A stretch of 15,000 nucleotides of DNA from Glandiceps talaboti (lineage: Eukaryota; Hemichordata; Enteropneusta; Spengelidae), in NCBI RefSeq assembly GCF_964340395.1, contig NC_135565.1, positions 21,812,209 to 21,827,208 on the forward strand. The letters run 5' to 3'. Shown piece after piece: positions 1 through 7,595 of this stretch. Within the stretch, counting starts at the first letter, position 1. Each line of letters opens with the position of its first letter. Position numbers and translations under genes: made by a program. The notes beneath the pieces were generated by a model that was not told where the DNA came from, made no database searches, and worked only from the letters and a program-made list of their open reading frames with translations.

Positions 1-370
1 CAAACCTGAGAAAAATTAAATTTATGATAAAAGTAGTGGAATACCACAATATCCTGGTTGTCAGTGATTATATCTCTTGATTCATGAATGAAATATTCAA
101 GCCTATAACCTAGTATAGATAGTCATGTATATTGATGGTTCAAATGACATTATGTGATATTTTGAACCAAGTGAACGATGTTAGTGTTTTCATAGTACTA
201 TCACTTTCTCCCGCATTACTTAAGACTCAACCACAAAGTATTCTTTGGAAATATTTTTCTTTTTTAGTTTTGACATATTTGATGGATGTGTGTGTTGAAA
301 TAGATCAAACTTATCTATAAGAAATGTATTACATGAATAAATGTACAATGTGATGAAATATATATGAATT
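1..370. other. Unique AT-rich sequence, no gene seen
   Basis: The first 370 bases are AT-rich single-copy sequence. The only plus-strand open frame is 62 codons (132-320), has no recognisable motif and has no splice-like context. Minus-strand frames here are run-ins from the adjacent 47-bp array. I see no promoter or RNA gene. Confidence 0.6.
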
Positions 371-869
371 GAAAGTAACAACATTGTGAAAGAGAACAGT
401 GCTTTGGTGAAATATATGAAAGTATCGGCATTGTGAAAGAGAACAGTGCTTTGGTGAAATATATGAAAGTATCGGCATTGTAAAACAGAACAGTGCTTTG
501 GTGAAATATATGAAAGTATCAACATTGTGAAACAGAACAGTGCTTTGGTGAAATATATGAAAGTATCGACATTGTGAAAGAGAACAGTGCTTTGGTGAAA
601 TATATGAAATTATCAACATTGTGAAACAGAACAGTGCTTTGGTGAAATATATGAAAGTAACGACACTGTGAAACAGAACAGTGCTTTGGTAAAATATATG
701 AAAGTAACGGCATTGTAAAACAGAACAGTGCTTTGGTAAAATATATGAAAGTATCAACATTGTAAAACAGAACAGTGCTTTGGTGAAATATATGAAAGTA
801 TCGACATTGTGAAACAGAACAGTGCTTTGGTGAAATATATGAAAGTATCGACATTGTGCTTTGGTGAAC
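371..869. repeat. 47-bp minisatellite, 10 full copies plus a partial one
   Basis: Unit starts fall exactly every 47 bases (371, 418, 465, 512, 559, 606, 653, 700, 747, 794), then a shortened copy at 841. Each copy carries a GAAAGTA start, ACATTGTGAAA or GCATTGTAAAA in the middle, and a CAGTGCTTTGGTGAAATATA end. Copies differ only by substitutions, mainly at a few sites (ATCGGC/ATCAAC/AACGAC; AGAG/ACAG). The last copy lacks 13 bases between two GTG triplets, which looks like a microhomology deletion at the array edge. Minus-strand frames of 101-143 codons across it exist because 47 bp cycles through all frames without stops. Variation is not codon-structured, so I do not call protein. Confidence 0.97.
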
Positions 870-1400
870 TAGAGTACAATGACATTGAGGGTGTTGTCCA
901 TAGTATTACAGTAGTTCTATTGTTATCAAGATGTACTTAAACATAGCCTTATACAATAGACTGCTTGTAATAGCACACCATAATTACATGCTACATCCCT
1001 GCTAAGACTAGCAACAATAGTATGTGATATGGGACGGAGCTTTGATTGACAGCTGCTACAATAGCACAGACACAATGCCTTCTACACAATAATCACACAC
1101 CCTGGGTAGCCAATCACAAAAATGCACCCCTGGGGAAAATGGTGACAATTGGACCAAAATGATTGACAGTTGATAACAATTACCTTTTGAAAGCATAACA
1201 AACAATGACTGATTGTCGATTAGACAATGGCTCTTTATACTTCCAAGGCACAATGGGAGGGAATTGTTGTTTACCATGGTGTTACCTAGTTAGTTCTACA
1301 GGTACACTCTCCTATTTGAATACAATAGTTTGAGGTGGTAGCTCCATAGTTTGTGTATTGAGCTTTGTACATGTATTGTCTACCAGTATAGGTTGATAGA
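870..1400. promoter_or_regulatory. Candidate homeodomain/HMG binding-site cluster
   Basis: This single-copy interval holds two exact TGATTGACAG sequences (1043-1052 and 1160-1169), the known PBX-MEIS/PREP composite site, in the same orientation 117 bp apart. Between them is CCAATCA (1110-1116), an NF-Y-type CCAAT box. ACAAT or its complement occurs 16 times from 876 to 1379 by hand count, against about two expected at this base composition; ACAAT is the core of SOX/HMG sites. A 73-codon minus-strand frame (1056-1277) lacks recognisable features. The motif matches are seen; enhancer or promoter activity is inference. A decayed simple repeat could also enrich ACAAT. Confidence 0.3.
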
Positions 1401-1810
1401 AACGCTGGTAACTTGGATTTTACATGTATACATAGTTCATATTGGCACCGTCATCCACAGTTTCTGAGTTTGGTAAGTTGTGTATATTATATATGTTTTA
1501 ATGCTGTTCTGTCAAAGATAGTAAGTTGATGTTGATGTTGGATGAACTCTCCCAGGCTACTGATTATCTAAGTGAATCAATCCACCTAAAGTATGTATCA
1601 TTTGTTGGCATCCATTAGGAAACTAAACAGCACCAGATTTTTCTACTAATATTACCATGATCCACTTTCAAAACTTTTGACTAAGATATATTTGACAGGA
1701 TTCATTGTTTTTTGTTATTCAGTAACTCGTCCATAACCATGGCGATGTTTTAACTATACTCTCCATGTTTGACCAGTTTTCACCCTCATTGTTGGAGTCC
1801 TGGGTTTCTG
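1401..1810. other. Unique sequence with one decayed 41-bp unit
   Basis: Mostly unique AT-rich DNA. A sequence at about 1729-1763 (CCATAACCATGG followed by CGATGTTTTAACTATA) is a diverged relative of the downstream 41-bp unit, so the array once extended further left or was seeded here. A short TTGATG-like run lies near 1530. No gene is seen. Confidence 0.5.
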
Positions 1811-2979
1811 ATGAATGTTGTATCTCAACTGTAGTTTAGCCTCTCTCCATAACCATGACAATGTCTCAACTGTAGTTCAGCCTCTCTCCATAACGATGAC
1901 AGTGTCTCAACTGTAGTTTAGCCTCTCTTCATAACCATGACAGTGTCTCAACTGTAGTTCAGCCTCTCTTCATAACTATGACAGTGTCTCAACTGTAGTT
2001 TAGCCTCTCTTCATAACGATGACAGTGTCTCAACTGTAGTTCTGCCTCTCTCCATAACCATGACAGTGTCTCAACTGTAGTTCAGCCTCTCTCCATAACC
2101 ATGACAGTGTCTCAACTGTAGTTCTGCCTCTCTCCATAACCATGACAGTGTCTCAACTGTAGTTCAGCCTCTCTCCATAACCATGACAGTGTCTCAACTG
2201 TAGTTCTGCCTCTCTCCATAACCATGACAGTCTCAACTGTAGTTCAGCCTCTCTTCATAACGATGACAGTGTCTCAACTGTAGTTCAGCCTCTCTCCATA
2301 ACGATGACAGTGTCTCAACTGTAGTTCAGCCTCTCTCCATAACCATGACAGTGTCTCAACTGTAGTTCAGCCTCTCTCCATAACGATGACAGTGTCTCAA
2401 CTGTAGTTCAGCCTCTCTCCATAACCATGACAGTGTCTCAACTGTAGTTCAGCCTCTCTCCATAACCATGACAGTGTCTCAACTGTAGTTCTGCCTCTCT
2501 CCATAACCATGACAGTGTCTCAACTGTAGTTCTGCCTCTCTCCATAACCATGACAGTTTCTCAACTGTAGTTCAGCCGCTCTCCATAACCATGACAGTGT
2601 CTCAACTGTAGTTCAGCCTCTCTCCATAACCATGACAGTGTCTCAACTGTAGTTCAGCCTCTCTCCATAACCATGACAGTGTCTCAACTGTAGTTCAGCC
2701 TCTCTCCATAACCATGACAGTGTCTCAACTGTAGTTCAGCCTCTCTCCATAACCATGACAGTGTCTCAACTGTAGTTCTGCCTCTCTCCATAACCATGAC
2801 AGTGTCTCAACTGTAGTTCAGCCTCTCTTCATAACGATGACAGTGTCTCAACTGTAGTTTAGCCTCTCTCCATAACCATGACAGTGTCTCAACTGTAGTT
2901 CAGCCTCTCTCCATAACCATGACAGTGTCTCAACTGTAGTTCTGCCTCTCTTCATAACCATGACAGTGTCTCAACTGTG
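1811..2979. repeat. 41-bp minisatellite, about 28 copies
   Basis: Unit starts (CCTCTC) run every 41 bases from 1840 to 2945, with one 2-bp deletion (GTGTCTC to GTCTC) that shifts the register between 2209 and 2248. A partial copy precedes 1840, and the last unit breaks off inside AACTGTG at about 2979. The conserved body includes CATAACCATGACAGTGTCTC and CAACTGTAGTTCAG. Variants are TCC/TTC, ACCATG/ACGATG and a TTCAG/TTCTG/TTTAG end. CAG-ending and CTG-ending units alternate strictly from 2045 to 2247, an 82-bp dimer pattern. TAA, TAG and TGA recur in every unit with a period that is not a multiple of three, so it cannot be translated. Confidence 0.98.
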
Positions 2980-3162
2980 CTCTGCGGCAAATTTGAGCGT
3001 TCATCCTCACAATAATTATGTAAATTTTACCTGTTTATCCTCCAGCTCTCACCCTGTTTGTTTTATAACTAGTACAATGTATGTATATCTAATTTCCATT
3101 TTAATCAACAATTCTATATCATGAATAATAATTTGTCAATCAACTGTGTTGTGCAAATGAAG

Positions 3163-3490
3163 GTAAAAGAAACCAGTATGTTTTGAAAAGTAAAGAGTTT
3201 ACAGTAGAGGTTACCTGGTAGTAAGGGGAGATATGAGATTAATTGAAATATATAAACATACAACACATTGTATTAGTATACTAAACAAAAGATATGATCA
3301 ACTGAGGGTGAAGGAGGTTTTTATCCCCAGTAACAGTTTGGGGATAAAAAGTCCTTCAGCTGTAAAAGATACCAGTTATTTTTTTTAGATTTTTAGATTT
3401 AAACTAAACAGTTTAGAGAGTATGCAGTAAGGTTAGATATATAATTAATTGAAGTGAAGTAATCCAAAACAACACATTTTTATTAGTAAT
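3163..3490. repeat. Diverged direct duplication, copies about 200 bp apart
   Basis: 3163-3290 and 3362-3490 align in the same orientation. Anchors are GTAAAAGAAACCAGT versus GTAAAAGATACCAGT, then AGTAAGGGGAGATAT versus AGTAAGGTTAGATAT, then ATTAATTGAA in both, then ACAACACATTGTATTAGTA versus ACAACACATTTTTATTAGTA. The offset drifts from 199 to about 206 bases through small indels. An old tandem duplication is the simplest reading; two copies of an unnamed dispersed repeat are also possible. Confidence 0.65.
3309..3358. repeat. Hairpin-forming inverted repeat
   Basis: TTTTTATCCCCA (3318-3329) pairs perfectly with TGGGGATAAAAA (3339-3350) across a 9-base loop. The stem continues after a GG/G internal bulge with TGAAGGA (3309-3315) against TCCTTCA (3352-3358), giving 19 paired positions. 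It sits between the two copies of the diverged duplication. At 50 bases it is shorter than typical animal pre-miRNAs. It could be a remnant foldback. Confidence 0.7.
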
Positions 3491-3699
3491 CGACAATTAT
3501 GTATTTTTAGTAATTGTTTGTTAGTGAACTGTGATAATGAAGTGTATAATCTTCTTGTGAATATTGTGATTATTATCAGTGTAGCTTACCATAGTTGGTG
3601 GACGGTCTATCAGCTTACCTACAAACTTTTGGCATATTACCAAATACCCTGGTATGGCAGAAACTGAATAATTTTAATGAATTTTCACAAATTTGTCTT

Positions 3700-3723
3700 A
3701 TAATCATAATACATTATGATTAT
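3700..3723. repeat. 24-bp AT-rich palindrome
   Basis: ATAATCATAAT and ATTATGATTAT are perfect inverted copies separated by two bases (AC). No other context suggests a function; AT-rich palindromes of this length can arise by chance or as replication by-products. Confidence 0.6.
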
Positions 3724-3836
3724 GATTAATGTTGCTTTCATATGACATCATGGCTTGGGTACATTACTAGATATTATGACAGAAAAAATAAAAAAATAAC
3801 TTTTTAGTGTTTGATGTTTATGTAAAATATATATCA

Positions 3837-3851
3837 ACGTGGCTGCCACGT
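3837..3851. repeat. GC-rich palindrome ACGTGGC-T-GCCACGT
   Basis: Perfect 7-bp arms around a single T in an otherwise AT-rich setting. ACGTGG is a core recognised by some bZIP factors (CREB/ATF/XBP1-like). A site function is inference only. Confidence 0.5.
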
Positions 3852-4049
3852 ATATCATGGTTTTTTTTTGGCAAGATACCAGATACTATTATCACCTAGA
3901 TACAACATTGTATTGTCCTATGCCTTACTAGCATAGCAAGGCAACATGTCAAAAGTCAACCAACCAACAGATCAGGATTGTAAAAATACTATGTGTGTAT
4001 GTACAGTAGATACAGTAAGTAGGCATGTGTGTTTGTGCATGAATGTTTC

Positions 4050-4224
4050 ACAGTTTGTGTGCATGCATGTGTATGTATGTGTTTGTGTATGTGTGTCTGT
4101 TTGTTTGTTTGTTTGTTTGTTTGTTTATTTTTGTAAATGTATGTATGTATGTACATGTAAATGTACAAAATGTATGTAGTATGTATGTATGTGTGTGTAT
4201 GTATACATGTATGTAGTATGTATG

Positions 4225-4255
<31 letters not shown>

Positions 4256-4274
4256 GTGTGTGTGTGTGTATGTA

Positions 4275-4311
<37 letters not shown>

Positions 4312-4379
4312 ATGTGTGTGTATGTATGTATGTATGTATGTATGTATGTGTGTGTATGTATTTATATATATATATATAC
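4050..4379. repeat. Compound microsatellite (TG, TTTG, TATG, TA)
   Basis: The order is TG-rich DNA with TATG steps, (TTTG)n at 4098-4126, (TATG)n with interspersed (TG)n from about 4137 to 4360, and (TA)n at 4364-4378. Cysteine/valine/tyrosine-rich plus-strand frames and a histidine/threonine-rich minus-strand frame over this interval are translations of the microsatellite, not genes. The tract abuts the dispersed repeat copy that begins at 4359. Confidence 0.97.
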
Positions 4380-4458
4380 TATGTACATATGATTGTATCA
4401 ATATAAGATTGATAAAAAATGAACAAATTTAATTTTTAATCTTTTTGTTCAGTTATTA
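4359..4458. repeat. Dispersed ~80-bp repeat, copy 1
   Basis: From ATGTACATATGATTGTATCA onward this interval matches 6870-6946 in the same orientation, with only scattered substitutions across roughly 77 bases. The shared part also includes TATTTATAT upstream, TTGATAAAAA and CTTTTTGTT. The copy directly follows the TATG/TA microsatellite, a position typical of the edge of a retroposed element, but I do not recognise the family. Confidence 0.75.
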
Positions 4459-4893
4459 TCATCACTAAAGTACAATAATATTATATTTTTCAAATAATTA
4501 TGAAAAAAAATAACAAATTTTTTCTTTATGATCTTTCCATTTTGTAAGGATTAATTTTCAAATCAAAAGAAAATTTAATATTTTTTTGGGATTTCTTGAC
4601 AGTGAAAATCCTCAGATTCCTGTAGATTTTAGTTAACTAGTATATGACAAGTGATATTTATGGAGATTTGAGGGAAAGCTAATAATAGTATTCATATTTG
4701 ATATCCTGTCGTGACACAATTTGATATTAAAGTCAGTGAAATGAATGTTGATGTGAAAATGCATTTCTTATAGGTGTAGTTTTATTCGATCTAATGCTTG
4801 ACTTTAAAGTGGTATGTCATTCAGTGAGACTAACCACCTGAGCAGACATTTACACCTCATTTATGCATTATAGCTTGTAAAGTATACATATTG
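4459..4893. other. Unique AT-rich sequence, nothing recognised
   Basis: Contains poly-A and poly-T stretches (4502-4530) and otherwise single-copy AT-rich DNA up to the 54-bp array. No open frame, RNA or repeat could be supported. Confidence 0.5.
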
Positions 4894-5326
4894 ATATGTG
4901 TGTACACCTCACATAGCAATATTCCTGGTTTTCCCATTGATCCATGGATATGTGTGTACACCTCACATAGCCATATTCCTGGTTTTCCTATTGATCCATG
5001 GATATGTATGTACACCTCACATAGCAATATTCCTGGTTTTCCCATTGATCCATGGATATGTGTGTACACCTCACATAGCCATATTCCTGGTTTTCCCATT
5101 GATCCATGGATATGTGTGTACACCTCACATAGCCATATTCCTGGTTTTCCCATTGATCCATGGATATGTGTGTACACCTCACATAGCCATATTCCTGGTT
5201 TTCCTATTGATACATGGATATGTGTGTACACCTCACATAGCCATATTCCTGGTTTTCCTATTGATACATGGATATGTGTGGTCATCTCATGTGACCATAT
5301 CCTAGGTTTCCCACTGTGTATACCTC
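4894..5326. repeat. 54-bp minisatellite, seven full copies plus a diverged eighth
   Basis: Units start at 4894, 4948, 5002, 5056, 5110, 5164 and 5218, exactly 54 bases apart; a diverged copy begins at 5272. Each has ATATGTGTGTACACCTCACA, then TAGC(A/C)ATATTCCTGG, then ATTGATCCATGG. Because 54 is 18 codons and the unit lacks stops in several frames, it produces overlapping open frames on both strands (149 and 135 codons plus, 142 codons minus). Differences between units change the amino acid in either strand's reading (Asn/His, Pro/Thr, Val/Met), so there is no sign of protein-level selection. I treat it as non-coding. Confidence 0.96.
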
Positions 5327-5455
5327 ATTTCCAACTGTGACTAAGAATGTGTCTGTACATCTCACATAACTGTATCCATGGATACATGTACACATCTAAT
5401 ATGGCCGTTCCTTGTCTCCTTTTGTATCCATGGATACACATCTAATATGGCCGTG
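5327..5455. repeat. Degenerate tail of the 54-bp array
   Basis: Two decayed units carry the perfect palindrome TGTATCCATGGATACA (5371-5386 and 5423-5438), each followed by ACACATCTAATATGGCCGT. The first has an extra ATGTAC, so the two are 52 bases apart. The ATCCATGGAT core and the CATCTCACATA segment at 5358 tie them to the main array. Confidence 0.8.
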
Positions 5456-5491
5456 GATTTAAATCATCAGAAGAGTTAGACCAAACATCTC

Positions 5492-5514
5492 TGTATGTAT
5501 GTATGTATGTATGT
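5492..5514. repeat. (TGTA)n microsatellite
   Basis: Short uninterrupted run of TGTA units. The flanks (5456-5732) are otherwise unique and show no gene. Confidence 0.9.
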
Positions 5515-5732
5515 TTAAAATACAAAAGATACATTGCCAATTCTAATTTATACCTTCCAATCAAATCTCCCCACCCCTACCTCCTCTCGATTAGTATTGA
5601 TACCATTTAGAAACAATGTTAGAGGATGGATTGGGACACATACATACTGGCACATGTACTGACTATTTACTTGTCAGATGTCAGTATCAAAAAAAAAGTT
5701 GTGATGGAAGTTTAATTTGTATAAAGAAAAGG

Positions 5733-5900
5733 CAATCTGATTAAAATCTGATGTGGTGAAAGTTGCTAGATGTCTTTATTTACCTCTATTTCCATTGTTT
5801 TGTGTCAAATGCTGCGATTACCCTGAACAAAACAAATGACACAAAATGATGGAAATAGAGGTAAATAAAGACATCTAGCCACTTTCACCACATCAGATTG
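5733..5900. repeat. Long near-perfect inverted repeat (63-bp arms)
   Basis: Arm 5745-5807 is the reverse complement of 5837-5899 with only three mismatches in 63 positions and no gaps; the loop is 29 bases (5808-5836). The outer end reads CAATCTGAT on the left and ATCAGATTG on the right. The left end carries an extra 11 bases (TAAAATCTGAT) that look like a local duplication, so the symmetric ends may be CAATCTGAT/ATCAGATTG. No clear target-site duplication is seen. A foldback/MITE-type element or a source of long hairpin RNA both fit. The stem is much longer than a typical animal miRNA precursor. Confidence 0.93.
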
Positions 5901-6437
5901 AAAGAATTTGGGGTAGTGTGACACAGATTACATAGAACATGTGTCGTAGTTGTCATTACTGTATATCCTGTCACTTCCAGTAGACAGTCAGTGTACTATG
6001 AACTGTTGTCATTACTAGTTGATAAGTAAACAATGTATGTAATAGTATGATGTAGTAGCAAATAGTTGACCTTTGAACTCCACACCAGATTATTTACTCC
6101 TATGACTTCTTTTCTCATTCTTTTCATTCTCTTCATCTGATCTATTTCGGTAGCACATTTGACAAGAATGTATCACTGGATTGACTCCACAATAGGTGAC
6201 GTGTTTATTGTCAAGCTAGGGAGTTAGGGTTAGGATAGGAATGGGGTTAGACTCCCTAGTTTAGTGGTATATATGACAATCCCTGGATTGTATGTGCAAT
6301 AGATGACATGTTTGTTGAGGGTTAGACTCTCTAGTCTAATCCTTGTTTGTTTCATCTGCAAGGAGTGGACACTGCTCTACATTTGGCCAAAATATTTTGA
6401 TGATTATAGATAATATAAAAACTGGTGATAGTCTATG
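5901..6437. other. Unique region with a small diverged duplication
   Basis: Segments at about 6175-6230 (TGGATTGACTCCACAATAGG, then TGACGTGTTTATTG) and 6281-6345 (TGGATTGTATGTGCAATAGA, then TGACATGTTTGTTG) align about 106 bases apart, an old local tandem duplication. CTAGGGAGT (6216-6224) and ACTCCCTAG (6251-6259) are inverted copies around a short TTAGGGTTAGG tract. A pyrimidine-rich tract ending in CGGTAG near 6153 resembles a splice acceptor, but no convincing exon follows. Confidence 0.5.
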
Positions 6438-6835
6438 AATAGACTAGAATAGAATAGAATAGAATAGAATAGAAACTTTATTGCATCCGTCAAGAAAACT
6501 ACATTTCTTCATTGGATTTTCTGCAATATAAAGTATTTGGTGCTAAAACAAACTAGTAAATATATGAACTACAGTAATAATAGTTAACAAAAACAACAAC
6601 AACAACAACAACAACAATAAGGTAAACACAGGGTTGCATCATAACATCTAGTATACAATGCCAGTAGTTTATGAATAGACTTGGTCTGTGTCTGCTATGG
6701 TTTAAGAATTTATGGAAAAATGTTCCAGAGACTTGCCTACTAACCATATCTGACTTGACATGACTTAACAGCCTAAAAATTAAATGTACACGTAGGTGTA
6801 AACAAGTTTAATTCTTTCTTTCTCCTAGGATAAGG
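6438..6835 (-). mobile_element. Decayed 3' end of a non-LTR retrotransposon (LINE)
   Basis: Read on the minus strand, the segment ends in an AATAAA signal (complement of TTTATT, 6477-6482) followed by GTTTC and a pentanucleotide tail (TATTC)n at 6445-6475. That signal-plus-short-repeat ending is common in CR1/L2-like LINEs. Upstream, at about 6640-6735, the minus strand reads ASLWNIFP, a stop, ILKP, a stop, then KSIHKLLALYTR. This resembles the WN-LP motif and following helix at the C-terminus of LINE reverse transcriptases. Stops and an AAC-repeat insertion in the 3' region (6588-6617) show it is dead and 5'-truncated. The family is not assigned; the left limit in retrotransposon sense (about 6835) is approximate. 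Confidence 0.6.
6588..6617. repeat. (AAC)n microsatellite
   Basis: Near-perfect AAC run inside the LINE remnant. It explains the poly-valine stretch in the 64-codon minus-strand frame at 6553-6747. Confidence 0.9.
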
Positions 6836-6852
6836 AAAAATGAAAGTTGGCA

Positions 6853-6946
6853 TTATTTATATGTATATTATGTACATATGATTGTATCAATATAAAATTG
6901 ATAAAAAGTGAACAATTTTAATTTTCATTCTTTTTGTTAAATTATT
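6853..6946. repeat. Dispersed ~80-bp repeat, copy 2
   Basis: Matches the copy at 4381-4458, sharing ATGTACATATGATTGTATCA, then TTGATAAAAA and CTTTTTGTT. The neighbours differ: here it lies between the LINE remnant and a candidate splice acceptor, and lacks the long TATG tract beyond a short TATTTATATGTATATT lead. Confidence 0.75.
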
Positions 6947-6957
6947 CTAATTTCTAG

Positions 6958-7030
6958 GCAGCAGTTCTTTTTGTTCCGGTGTGTGATATTTTTCAATCCA
7001 GACAGCCAAGTTTCTGGGCTACCATTTCAG
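6958..7030 (+). CDS. Possible short internal exon, product unknown
   Basis: A T-rich tract and TTCTAATTTCTAG (ending 6957) form a plausible branch point plus acceptor, and TTTCAG/GTACTC at 7030/7031 is a plausible donor. The 73-base insert is open in two frames: one reads AAVLFVPVCDIFQSRQ, the other QFFLFRCVIFFNPDSQ and remains open past the donor to about 7138. I do not recognise either. The neighbourhood offers no other exon, so this may be chance. Base composition is less AT-rich than the flanks. Confidence 0.22.
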
Positions 7031-7595
7031 GTACTCGAAGAATTGCCTCCTGACTCCCCCTACATGTATGTGCATGTCTTGTCAGCTGTTGGCATATTTA
7101 GTGGGCAGACAGTCAGTTGTAACACATTTAGTGCATAACCGTCAACTGAATGAGTGATATATGATCACATAATGACTTCCCAAACCACAAGGTTAACTTA
7201 GGACAAACCACTGATATAATTAGACCAGCTACATTTCCATATTTACAAACTTAACAGCTGATAGTGTAATAGGGATTCCCTTCCTCCTATGCCTGAGGCA
7301 GTGTGTGTGTCTCAATGGAATCTCCATTCATCATTACACAGTGAACTAATATGTCCCTGGAGGGTGAACAGTTTTGAATCATTTTGTAGTCTCTTGATAA
7401 CTTTAGAAAAAGATGTTGTGATATTGGTGTCATGAAATATAACTGTAAATGAGACGAAGGAAAGGGGTTATATTACACTGGATAAAATACCATTTGATTA
7501 TAGACATTCCCGTCTGTTATTAGGCAGTTATTAGGAGGATATCAATTCTTGCAGCTATGAAATATATTCACAGATTGTTTTGTGTATCAATGTAC
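7031..7595. other. Unique sequence, no gene recognised
   Basis: Single-copy AT-rich DNA. A frame carried on from the candidate exon stays open to about 7138 without a known motif. No repeats of note. Confidence 0.45.

Larger units (their letters stand above)
2980..3972. other. Unique AT-rich region with small duplications and palindromes
   Basis: No open frame worth calling. The interval holds a diverged duplication, a hairpin and two short palindromes, listed separately. The remainder is AT-rich sequence with poly-T or poly-A stretches near 3376, 3785 and 3860. Confidence 0.5.

Noticed and set aside
329-854. Minus-strand frames of 111-143 codons as genes
   Set aside because: They read through the 47-bp array and cycle through its frames; no non-repeat domain, start context or splice signal supports them.
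1056-1277. 73-codon minus-strand open frame
   Set aside because: No motif, no similarity I recognise, and it overlaps the candidate regulatory motif cluster; this length is expected by chance.
4048-4432. Cysteine-rich and His/Thr-rich small proteins
   Set aside because: Direct translations of a TG/TATG microsatellite.
6112-6198. Exon after a long pyrimidine tract ending CGGTAG
   Set aside because: The following ~42 bases are open in only one frame, lie in a locally duplicated segment, and show no recognisable protein motif.
6221-6236. Telomeric repeat
   Set aside because: TTAGGGTTAGG is under two units; too short to call a telomere.
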